A DNA stretch of 47,655 nucleotides, from the NCBI RefSeq assembly GCF_937892565.1, contig NZ_CALAHQ010000066.1, positions 161,771 to 209,425 on the forward strand, read 5' to 3'. Of the stretch, positions 27,110 to 34,940 are shown one piece after another. Made by a program: the position numbers and the translations under genes. The notes below the pieces were generated by a model. The model did not search any database and was not told the origin of the DNA. It was given only the letters and a program-made list of their open reading frames with translations. The DNA is from an uncultured Roseicyclus sp. Lineage in GTDB: Bacteria; Pseudomonadota; Alphaproteobacteria; Rhodobacterales; Rhodobacteraceae. Position 1 is the stretch's first letter; each line of letters begins with the position of its first letter.

Positions 27110-27935
27110 CCGGGCGGCCCGGCGCCCGCTCGGGGCCGTCGCTGCGCGGTGGCCCCGGTTTCTTGCGCAGCGGGCGTTTGGGTTTTTCCTTGGCGACCGC
27201 ATGGCCTTCGACGGCGGCCTCAAGGCCCAGCTGGTCGCGCAGCACGCGGGGTTTGATTTCCTCGACCGCGCCCGCCTTGAGCTCGCCCAGGCGGAACGGA
27301 CCATAGGAAACACGGATCAGCCGGTTCACCTCAAGGCCGATCTCGGCCATGGCGCGGCGGATTTCGCGGTTCTTGCCTTCACGGATGCCCACGGTCAGCC
27401 ATGCATTGGCGCCCTGCTGGCGGTCAAGACTGGCTTCCATGGCCTGAAAGCGTTCACCCTCGATCACGATCCCTTTGCGCAGCGGCGCCAGATCGGCGTC
27501 GACCGGCGTGCCCTTTACCCGCACACGGTATTTGCGCAGCCATCCGGTGGCGGGCAATTCCAGCTTGCGCTTCAATTCACCGTCATTGGTCAACAGCAGC
27601 AACCCTTCGGATGTCAGGTCAAGCCGCCCCACGCTCATCACGCGCGGCATGTCCTCGGGCAGCTTGTCAAACACCGTCTCGCGGCCTTTTTCGTCCCTGG
27701 CGCTGGTCACCAGCCCGCTGGGCTTGTGGTAAAGCCACAGCCGCGGCCGTTCGGCATCGCGCAGCGGCGCGCCATCCACAGTGATCTTGTCGGCCGGCCC
27801 CACATTCAGCGCGGGGCTGTCGATGATCTTGCCGTTCACGCCAACGCGGCCCGCCTCGATCATGCGCTCCGCCTCCCGGCGGGAGGCAACCCCGGCACGG
27901 CTGAGGCGTTTGGCGATGCGCTCTGTCTCACTCAT
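27063..27935 (-). CDS. rluB: Ribosomal large-subunit pseudouridine synthase, RluB type
   Basis: Makes pseudouridine in 23S rRNA. The 290-residue protein has an S4 RNA-binding domain at residues ~5-50 (RIAKRLSRAGVASRREAERMIEAG) and then the RsuA-type catalytic domain with VGRLDLTSEGLLLLTNDGEL, containing the catalytic Asp. The C-terminal ~45 residues form a basic Lys/Arg/Pro-rich tail whose codons overlap the end of yciB on the other strand. It is divergent from tadA across a short gap, so two RNA-modification genes share an upstream region. Confidence 0.92.
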   Translation of the reverse strand: MSETERIAKRLSRAGVASRREAERMIEAGRVGVNGKIIDSPALNVGPADKITVDGAPLRDAERPRLWLYHKPSGLVTSARDEKGRETVFDKLPEDMPRVMSVGRLDLTSEGLLLLTNDGELKRKLELPATGWLRKYRVRVKGTPVDADLAPLRKGIVIEGERFQAMEASLDRQQGANAWLTVGIREGKNREIRRAMAEIGLEVNRLIRVSYGPFRLGELKAGAVEEIKPRVLRDQLGLEAAVEGHAVAKEKPKRPLRKKPGPPRSDGPERAPGRPAKPSRPQNSAPRRPR

Positions 27936-27988
27936 GCCTGTCGCATAGCGGTTTGACAGCGCAAGCGAAAGGCACGATCACGGGGGCC

Positions 27989-28438
27989 ATGACGGGTTTC
28001 CTTTCTTTCATGGATGCAGCACTGGAGGAGGCGCGCGCCGCCGCCGCCGCAGGCGAGGTGCCGGTGGGCGCGGTGGTGGTGCGCGAGGGCCGCATCATCG
28101 CGCGCGCGCGCAACCGCATGCGCGAATGGATCGATCCCACAGCCCATGCCGAGATGCTGGCGATCCGGGCTGCCTGTCGGGCGCTGGGGTCCGAGCGGCT
28201 GACGGGCTGCGATCTGTGGGTGACGCTGGAACCTTGCCCGGCCTGTGCGGGGGCGATTGCCGCGGCGCGCATTGCGCGGCTCTATTACGGGGCCGCCGAT
28301 CCGAAATCGGGCGGTGTGGCCCAGGGTCCGCGGGTGTTCGACCATCCTCAGGCCCATCATGCCCCCGAGATCTATGGCGGCATCGCCGAGGCCGAGGCGG
28401 CCCTGCTGCTCAAGACCTTCTTTGCGGCCCGCCGCTAG
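27989..28438 (+). CDS. tadA: tRNA-specific adenosine deaminase
   Basis: Converts the wobble adenosine of tRNA-Arg(ACG) to inosine; an essential zinc enzyme in most bacteria. The 149-residue protein has the deaminase zinc motif His53-Ala-Glu55 and Pro-Cys83-Pro-Ala-Cys86. The ATG at 27989 gives the family N-terminus; a TTG at 27953 would add 12 residues lying close to rluB. Its TAG stop overlaps the stop codon of the convergent LysE-type gene in the shared tetranucleotide CTAG. Confidence 0.94.
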   Translation: MTGFLSFMDAALEEARAAAAAGEVPVGAVVVREGRIIARARNRMREWIDPTAHAEMLAIRAACRALGSERLTGCDLWVTLEPCPACAGAIAAARIARLYYGAADPKSGGVAQGPRVFDHPQAHHAPEIYGGIAEAEAALLLKTFFAARR

Positions 28439-29053
28439 GGACCGACCCGGCTGACGGTGGCCGTCAACATTCCCATCCCGATCAAGCTGATGCCGCCCAT
28501 GCGCGCGATCCATGGCAAAACTGATGGTCGCAGCAAGCGCATGCGCAACGTATCGGCCAATAGGGTATAGCCCAGAACATTGATCACGGCCAAGGTGACA
28601 TAGCTTGGCACCATCACGGAGGCCTGCGTCAGATAGGAGCGCATGGGATCAAGGAATTGGGGCACGAACGCGATGAAAAAGGCGATGGATTTGGGGTTCA
28701 GGGCGGTCACTGCCACGCCATGGGCAAAGCCACGCCGCAAATCGACGCCACCCGCGGCCGGCAATGCCAAACTCGCCTTGGGCGCGCTCAGGATCAGCCG
28801 CAGGCCAAGCCAGACCAGATAGGCCACCCCCACCCATTTCAGCACGGTGAACAGCGCGGCTGACCCAAGCACAACCGCGCCCAATCCCCCCAATGTGGCG
28901 CTAAAGGTGACAAAGCCGCCCAGAACCGCGCCCGCGCCCGTTGCCAGCGCCACCCGCCGCCCCTGTGACAGCGCGATTGACAGCACCAAAAGCACCGTCG
29001 GCCCCGGCAAGATCAGGATCGCGGTCGAAGCCAGCAAAAACCCCAACCATGTC

Positions 29054-29064
<11 letters not shown>
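28435..29064 (-). CDS. LysE/RhtB-family amino-acid exporter
   Basis: Predicted six-helix exporter of amino acids or related metabolites (209 residues). The N-terminus LGFLLASTAILILPGPTVLLVLSIALSQGRR carries the family PGP motif after the first helix, and NPKSIAFFIAFVPQF is the conserved central segment. The substrate is not predictable. The start at 29064 overlaps the end of mtnP by 11 bases, so it is probably co-transcribed with mtnP. It is convergent with tadA with overlapping stop codons. Confidence 0.9.
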
Positions 29065-29950
<886 letters not shown>

Positions 29951-29982
29951 CTGGCTAACCCCTGTTCGATCCCGACCAGCAC

Positions 29983-30042
29983 ATGTTCAAGCACCATCAC
30001 AAGCACAAGCACGCAGCCCGCTTTCTTGCAAGCATCCCCTAG
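29983..30042 (+). CDS. Possible 19-codon His/Lys-rich small ORF
   Basis: ATG at 29983 to TAG at 30040-30042 encodes MFKHHHKHKHAARFLASIP: five His and three Lys in the first ten residues. It lies in the gap between divergent mtnP and the flavodoxin-like gene, same strand as the latter, ending 88 bases before it. No ribosome site is evident, and it starts only 33 bases from the mtnP start. It could be a leader peptide, a metal-binding micropeptide or chance from the AAGCAC repeats. Confidence 0.3.
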   Translation: MFKHHHKHKHAARFLASIP

Positions 30043-30130
30043 TTTTATTCGCAAACGACCCTATCTTTTCGGAGAAGCTTGAACTGTGACCGCGTCGGAC
30101 CGGGGCGCATCGATCGGAAGGATCAATCGT

Positions 30131-30664
30131 ATGCGTACGGTCATCTTGGTGTATTCGCGCGGTGGGCGCAGTCTGGCCACCGCACGCGCCTTGTCGGCGC
30201 GCTGTGGTGCCGAGATCAGACAGATCTTGTGCCCGCGCTATGACGGACGGCTTGGATGGTTTCGCGCATGGGCCGATCTGTTCACCGGCCACAGCCCCGA
30301 TATCACCGTGACGCCCGATATCGGCCCTGCGGATCTGTTGATCCTGGGCGGTCCGATCTGGGCGGGCCGTCTTGCGGCACCCTTGCGAAAGGCCATGGAG
30401 CAGGCCGATCGCCTGCCCCCGGTGGTGGGCGTTTTCGTCACACGGATGCGCGATGGATCGACCCTGATGCTCGATGCCGATCTGAGGCATTTGTCGCAAT
30501 CAGGCATCAGTCCCGAAACGCGCCTGCCGCTTTTGTCGCTGTTGCGCGGTGATGCAACGGCCGATCTTGCGCGCAAGGCGATGGACAGGTTTTGCGCCAC
30601 GCTGGCCCCGCTTTTGTCCCGCCGCCCCTTGCCCGCCTTGACGCTGTCGTTCCGCGCCGCCTGA
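30131..30664 (+). CDS. Flavodoxin-like protein
   Basis: Predicted 177-residue flavodoxin-fold protein. The N-terminus MRTVILVYSRGGRSLATARALS corresponds to the FMN phosphate loop, and LLILGGPIWAGRLAAPLRKAME to the second flavin-contacting loop, as in flavodoxin/WrbA-like oxidoreductases. The specific partner is unknown. The ATG at 30131 follows GGAAGG by 9 bases; a GTG at 30086 is less likely. It is convergent with a flavin reductase-like gene, separated by a GC hairpin. Confidence 0.8.
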   Translation: MRTVILVYSRGGRSLATARALSARCGAEIRQILCPRYDGRLGWFRAWADLFTGHSPDITVTPDIGPADLLILGGPIWAGRLAAPLRKAMEQADRLPPVVGVFVTRMRDGSTLMLDADLRHLSQSGISPETRLPLLSLLRGDATADLARKAMDRFCATLAPLLSRRPLPALTLSFRAA

Positions 30665-30670
30665 TCGGGT

Positions 30671-30686
30671 GCAGGCTGTGGCCTGC
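30671..30686. terminator. Hairpin between convergent flavodoxin-like and flavin-reductase genes
   Basis: GCAGGC-TGTG-GCCTGC (6-bp stem, 4-base loop) fills the 25-base gap between two convergent stop codons and is followed on the + strand by GCCTTATT. It is a plausible bidirectional terminator. Confidence 0.45.
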
Positions 30687-30689
30687 GCC

Positions 30690-31295
30690 TTATTCGCCGG
30701 GGCGATCGAGCGTAAAGCTTTCGCGGATGACGGCGTAATCGCGGTATCCCAGCCGGGCAAGCAAGCTGAAACGGGTCACATCAAACACGCCGTCGATCAC
30801 GCAATCATCGCGCAGATGTATGCCCATCACCTCGCCGAAGACGGCGAAATTGGCGGCACCTTGCAGCGTGACGATCTGGGTCACCCGGCATTCCAAAGCG
30901 GCCGGCGCACCCGCCACGCGCGAACAGGGAATGGTTTCGCACGCCACCCGATCGATGCCGGCATGGGCGAATTCATCCGTCTCGCGCGGCCAAGGGCCCG
31001 AGGTCTGGTTCATCGCGTCACGCATGGCATATTCGACGACATTGACGCAAAACACACCGGTTTCCCGAATATTGGCAACGCTGTCCTTGGTATCGCCCCG
31101 GTCCGGTTTGGCGCTGGTCGAGGCAAACATCACCTGTGGTGGCACATAGGCTACGGCGTTGAAAAACGAATATGGCGCCAGATTTTCCGCCCCATCCGCG
31201 CCCCGCGTGGCGATCCAGCCGATCGGCCGGGGCGCCACGATGGCGTTGAACGGGTTATGGGCCAGACCATGGCCATCCTGGGGGCGGTAGAACAT
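30690..31295 (-). CDS. Flavin reductase-like domain protein
   Basis: Predicted FMN-binding split-barrel protein (201 residues) of the flavin reductase/DIM6-NTAB group. It includes NPFNAIVAPRPIGWIATRG near the N-terminus and APYSFFNAVAYVPPQVMFAS, the flavin-binding segments of the family. The natural substrate is unknown; such proteins supply reduced flavin or act as small flavoenzymes. The start at 31295 is the family start; the frame stays open upstream into the neighbouring gene. It is divergent from the acetyltransferase gene (83 bases between). Confidence 0.88.
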   Translation of the reverse strand: MFYRPQDGHGLAHNPFNAIVAPRPIGWIATRGADGAENLAPYSFFNAVAYVPPQVMFASTSAKPDRGDTKDSVANIRETGVFCVNVVEYAMRDAMNQTSGPWPRETDEFAHAGIDRVACETIPCSRVAGAPAALECRVTQIVTLQGAANFAVFGEVMGIHLRDDCVIDGVFDVTRFSLLARLGYRDYAVIRESFTLDRPGE

Positions 31296-31378
31296 GCAAG
31301 CCTTCCTTCCACGTATTTGTGCCAGACCTAGCGGCGTGATAGGGGCGATGCCAGAGCTTTGGGGCAGAAATCGCGCGC

Positions 31379-31855
31379 ATGTATCGGCTGAGCCAAGAGA
31401 CACCGGAGGACCGCTGGGAGGTCGAGGCGCTGTATGACCTGTGCTTTGCACCGGGGCGCACGGCGCTGTCTTCCTATCGGCTGCGCGAAGGGGTGCCGCC
31501 GGTGGCGCGTCTGTGCCTTGTCGCGCGCGATCCCGATGGTGTTCTGGCGGGCGCGATCCGGTTCTGGCCGGTGCGCGTGGGCCGGGCCGAGGCGTTGCTT
31601 TTGGGCCCTGTGGCCGTGCATCCCACCCGTCAGGGCGAAGGTCTGGGTGGCTTGCTGATGCATGAGGGCATGATGCGCGCCGCCGAGGATCGGTGGCCGC
31701 GCATCTTGCTGGTGGGAGATGCGCCCTATTATAGCCGCTTTGGTTTTGCCAAGCTCGAAGGGGTCGAGATGCCACCGCCCACCAACCCCGACCGCGTTCT
31801 GGGTGTGGGCGATTGGGCGGGCGTGCGGGGCAAGGTGAAACGCTGGGCCCGATAG
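31379..31855 (+). CDS. GNAT-family N-acetyltransferase
   Basis: Predicted 158-residue acetyltransferase related to the YhbS group. The acetyl-CoA site is seen as LLLGPVAVHPTRQGEGLGGLLMHEGM (motif A with Q/RxxGxG/A), followed by VGDAPYYSRFGFAKLEG, the usual motif B region. The substrate is unknown. It is followed by the tandem palindromes at 31870-31913 and faces the GMC oxidoreductase gene. Confidence 0.88.
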   Translation: MYRLSQETPEDRWEVEALYDLCFAPGRTALSSYRLREGVPPVARLCLVARDPDGVLAGAIRFWPVRVGRAEALLLGPVAVHPTRQGEGLGGLLMHEGMMRAAEDRWPRILLVGDAPYYSRFGFAKLEGVEMPPPTNPDRVLGVGDWAGVRGKVKRWAR

Positions 31856-31869
31856 GCAAGTTTTCCGGG

Positions 31870-31913
31870 GCGAAAAACCCGGGTTTTTCGCACGGCAAAA
31901 CAGGGGTTTTGCC
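31870..31913. repeat. Tandem GAAAAC/GTTTTC-type palindromes between convergent genes
   Basis: A 22-bp perfect palindrome at 31870-31891 (half-site GCGAAAAACCC) is followed by the hairpin GGCAAAAC-AGGG-GTTTTGCC at 31894-31913. The first palindrome is identical to that at 43625-43646. The element fills the gap between the convergent acetyltransferase and GMC genes and probably serves as a two-way terminator. Confidence 0.88.
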
Positions 31914-31917
31914 GGCG

Positions 31918-33531
31918 CTAGCCCCGCAGCCGCGCGCCGATCATCTCGGCTGCTTTTTCCGCGATCATCGTCACGGGGGCGTGGGTGTTGCCGCTGGTGA
32001 TCATCGGCATGACCGACGCATCGGCAATGGACAATCCGCCGATCCCGCGCACCGTCAAATCCGGGCGGACCACGGCGGCCTCATCGGTGCCCATGCGCGC
32101 GGTCGACACGGGGTGAAAGATCGTGGTCGCGATATCGCCTGCCGCCTTCAACAGCGCCTCTGGCCCATCGACCTGAGGGCCGGGCTTGATCTCGACGGGC
32201 TGGAATTCGGCCATCCGCCGCGTGGCCATCAGCGCACGGGCATGGCGGATCGATGCGACCGCCACACGCTGATCGGCGGGCGCAGACAGATAGCCCGGCC
32301 GGATCGCGGGGGCGGCGCCCGCGTCAGCGCTGGTGACATGCACCGACCCCCGGCTTTCGGGGCGCAGATTGCACACCGAAACGGTCAGCGCCGGAAAGCG
32401 GTGCAGCGGCTGGCCAAAGGCATCAAGCGACAGCGGCTGGACATGATATTCGATATTGGGCGTCTCATGGTCCGGGCTGGAGCGGGTGAAGATGCCCAGT
32501 TGCGAGGGCGCCATCGCCAAAGGGCCCGAACGGTTCAGCGCATAATCAAGCCCGATCCTGAGCCGGCCAAGGGGGCTGGCATACCAGTCATTGAGGGTGC
32601 GCGCGCCCGTGATGCGGAAAATCGTGCGGATCTGCAGGTGATCGGACAGGTTTTCGCCCACGCCACGGCTGTCTTGCAGCATGTCTATGCCCAAGGGCTT
32701 GAGGATTTCGGCGCGGCCGATCCCGGACAACTCAAGGATCTTGGGCGTGCCGATGGCACCCGCCGACAGCACCACCTCGCCGCGCGCACGCGCATGATGG
32801 GCGGCGCCGTCCTGGCGAAAGATCACCCCGGTTGCGCGCTTGCCATCGAATGACAGGCGCATCACCTCGGCCCCGGTCACGATCCGCAGGTTCGGCCGCT
32901 TGCGCGCAGGGTCCAGAAAGGCGCGGCGCGCATTCCAGCGCAGACCGCGTTTCTGGTTCACCTCGAAATAGCCCGCGCCTTCATTGTCTCCGCGGTTGAA
33001 ATCATCGCTGCGCGGGATGCCCAGTTCGCCCGCCGCCTCGGCCACGGCATCAAGAATGGGCCAGGCCAGTCGCTGGCGTTCCACCCGCAATTCGCCATCT
33101 GCGCCATGGTCGGCATCCGCCCCGCCATGATAACGCTCCGAGCGTTTGAAATAGGGAAGAACATCATCCCAGCCCCAGCCGATGTTGCCCATCTGGCGCC
33201 ACAGATCATAATCACGGGCCTGTCCGCGCATGTAGATCATGCCGTTGATCGAGGAACAGCCCCCCAGCACGCGGCCGCGCGGATAGTTCAGGGCGCGCCC
33301 GTTCAGCCCCGGCTCGGCCTCGGTCTTGAGGCACCAATCCAGACTGGGATCGCCCATGGCATAAAGATAGCCCACCGGCACATGCACCCACAGCCGGTTG
33401 TCGCTGCCGCCCGCCTCAAGCAGGAGGACCTTGCGCCCGGGGTCGGCCGACAGCCGGTTGGCCAGCACGCAGCCCGCCGAACCCGCGCCGACGATGACCA
33501 CATCCCATTCCCCGAAATCTTGCGTCAGCAT
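31918..33531 (-). CDS. GMC-family FAD-dependent oxidoreductase (choline dehydrogenase-like)
   Basis: Predicted FAD alcohol dehydrogenase of the glucose-methanol-choline family (537 residues). The dinucleotide site is VVIVGAGSAGCVLANRLS at the N-terminus, and the GMC signature is RVLGGCSSINGMIYMRG. The C-terminal catalytic region has FHPVSTARMG and SGNTHAPVTMIAEKAAEMI. It resembles choline and long-chain alcohol dehydrogenases, but no betaine or alkane genes are nearby, so the substrate is open. The start at 33531 (MLTQDFGEWD) fits. It lies 41 bases after the SulP gene on the same strand. Confidence 0.92.
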   Translation of the reverse strand: MLTQDFGEWDVVIVGAGSAGCVLANRLSADPGRKVLLLEAGGSDNRLWVHVPVGYLYAMGDPSLDWCLKTEAEPGLNGRALNYPRGRVLGGCSSINGMIYMRGQARDYDLWRQMGNIGWGWDDVLPYFKRSERYHGGADADHGADGELRVERQRLAWPILDAVAEAAGELGIPRSDDFNRGDNEGAGYFEVNQKRGLRWNARRAFLDPARKRPNLRIVTGAEVMRLSFDGKRATGVIFRQDGAAHHARARGEVVLSAGAIGTPKILELSGIGRAEILKPLGIDMLQDSRGVGENLSDHLQIRTIFRITGARTLNDWYASPLGRLRIGLDYALNRSGPLAMAPSQLGIFTRSSPDHETPNIEYHVQPLSLDAFGQPLHRFPALTVSVCNLRPESRGSVHVTSADAGAAPAIRPGYLSAPADQRVAVASIRHARALMATRRMAEFQPVEIKPGPQVDGPEALLKAAGDIATTIFHPVSTARMGTDEAAVVRPDLTVRGIGGLSIADASVMPMITSGNTHAPVTMIAEKAAEMIGARLRG

Positions 33532-33572
33532 GACCGTCCCCCGCAGGGCGCTTCCCCGTACCGCTCTTACCC

Positions 33573-34844
33573 CTAGCGCTCGGGCGGCGTCCAGTCTGCC
33601 GGTGGCACGTTGCGGCGGTGCAGCCTGAGCGCAAGCCCCAGCGCCACACCCACGCCGATGGCGACCGTCAGATCGGCCAGCACCGTCAGCAGCATGGTCA
33701 GCACCAGAAGCAACCGGTCCGACACCCGCCCCGTGGTCAGTTGCGCGCGCCAATGCTGGGGTTCCGACATGTTCCAGGCCGTGACAAGCAAAAGCCCCGC
33801 CAGCGCGGGCATGGCAAGATGACCCGCAAGGGGTGCTGCCAGCATCATCACCGCAAGAATGATCCCCGCATGAAAGACACCCGCCAAAGGCGTGCGCCCG
33901 CCCGCGCGCATATTGGTCGCGGTGCGCGCGATGGCGCCGGTCGCAGGCAGTCCCCCCATCAGTGCCGATCCAAGGTTCGCCACCCCTTGCGCCAGAATCT
34001 CGGCATTGGGGCGATGGCGACCGCCGACCATGCGGTCAGCGACCATGGCCGACAGCAAGGATTCGATCCCGGCAAGAAAGGCGATGATCAGCGCCGACGG
34101 CAAAAGATCGACCAGGCGCGCCAGCGTGATCTCGGGCAAGCGGGGCAGGGGAAGGCGATCTGGCAACGCACCAAAGCGCGTGCCAAGCGTATCGACCGGC
34201 AGGTGCAAAAGCATGACCGCCGCCGAAACCGACCCCACCGCCACGATCAGGCCCGGAAAGCGCGGAAACAAGCGGCGCAACGCCACAATCCCCAAGACCG
34301 CGCCAAGGCCTGTGGCAAAGCTGGGCCAGTCAAAGCTTGCCCGTGCCGCCCAGATCGCGGGAATGCGTTCCAGCGCATCGGCGGGCGTGCCCTGTGGCAG
34401 GGTGATCCCCATCGCGTCGGGCAACTGGCTAAGACCGATGATTGCCGCGATCCCGATGGTAAAGCCGTTGATGACAGGTTCGGGCACCAAACGCATCAGG
34501 CTGCCCGCCCGCATCACACCCGCCACGACAAGGATGGCCCCCGCCATGAACATGGCCAGCACCAACCCGTCAAAGCCATGGGTCGCAATCACGCCATGAA
34601 CCACAACGATGAACGCGCCCGTGGGGCCGCCGATCTGCACCCGGCTGCCACCCAAGGCCGAAATCAGAAACCCCGCCACAATCGCGGTCACAAGCCCGGT
34701 TTCAGGTGCAGCACCCGAGGCAATGGCGATGGCAAGGCTGAGCGGCAGGGCCACCATCGCAACGGTCACCCCGGCGACAAGGTCGGCCAGCACGCTTCTG
34801 GGCGTGCTTTGGGGCAACGTGGTCAGGATCTTGGGCGTCAGCAT
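33573..34844 (-). CDS. SulP-family anion transporter without STAS domain
   Basis: Predicted permease of the SLC26/SulP family (423 residues), probably for sulfate, bicarbonate or another small anion. Recognisable are LVAGVTVAMVALPLSLAIAIASGAAPETGL at the N-terminus and the Gly-rich GGSRVQIGGPTGAFIVV. Family members normally carry a cytosolic STAS domain after the last helix (total ~550 residues); here the protein ends about 20 residues after the last hydrophobic segment. No frameshifted STAS remnant is obvious downstream. It may be co-transcribed with the GMC gene. Confidence 0.9.
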   Translation of the reverse strand: MLTPKILTTLPQSTPRSVLADLVAGVTVAMVALPLSLAIAIASGAAPETGLVTAIVAGFLISALGGSRVQIGGPTGAFIVVVHGVIATHGFDGLVLAMFMAGAILVVAGVMRAGSLMRLVPEPVINGFTIGIAAIIGLSQLPDAMGITLPQGTPADALERIPAIWAARASFDWPSFATGLGAVLGIVALRRLFPRFPGLIVAVGSVSAAVMLLHLPVDTLGTRFGALPDRLPLPRLPEITLARLVDLLPSALIIAFLAGIESLLSAMVADRMVGGRHRPNAEILAQGVANLGSALMGGLPATGAIARTATNMRAGGRTPLAGVFHAGIILAVMMLAAPLAGHLAMPALAGLLLVTAWNMSEPQHWRAQLTTGRVSDRLLLVLTMLLTVLADLTVAIGVGVALGLALRLHRRNVPPADWTPPER

Positions 34845-34940
34845 CGGGCACGTCTGGCGGCCATGCCATCAGAGCCGTCCTCTGACATCGCATGCGCCAT
34901 AGGCAGTCTTGCGGCGCGACCGCGCCAAGCGCAAGGGGCA

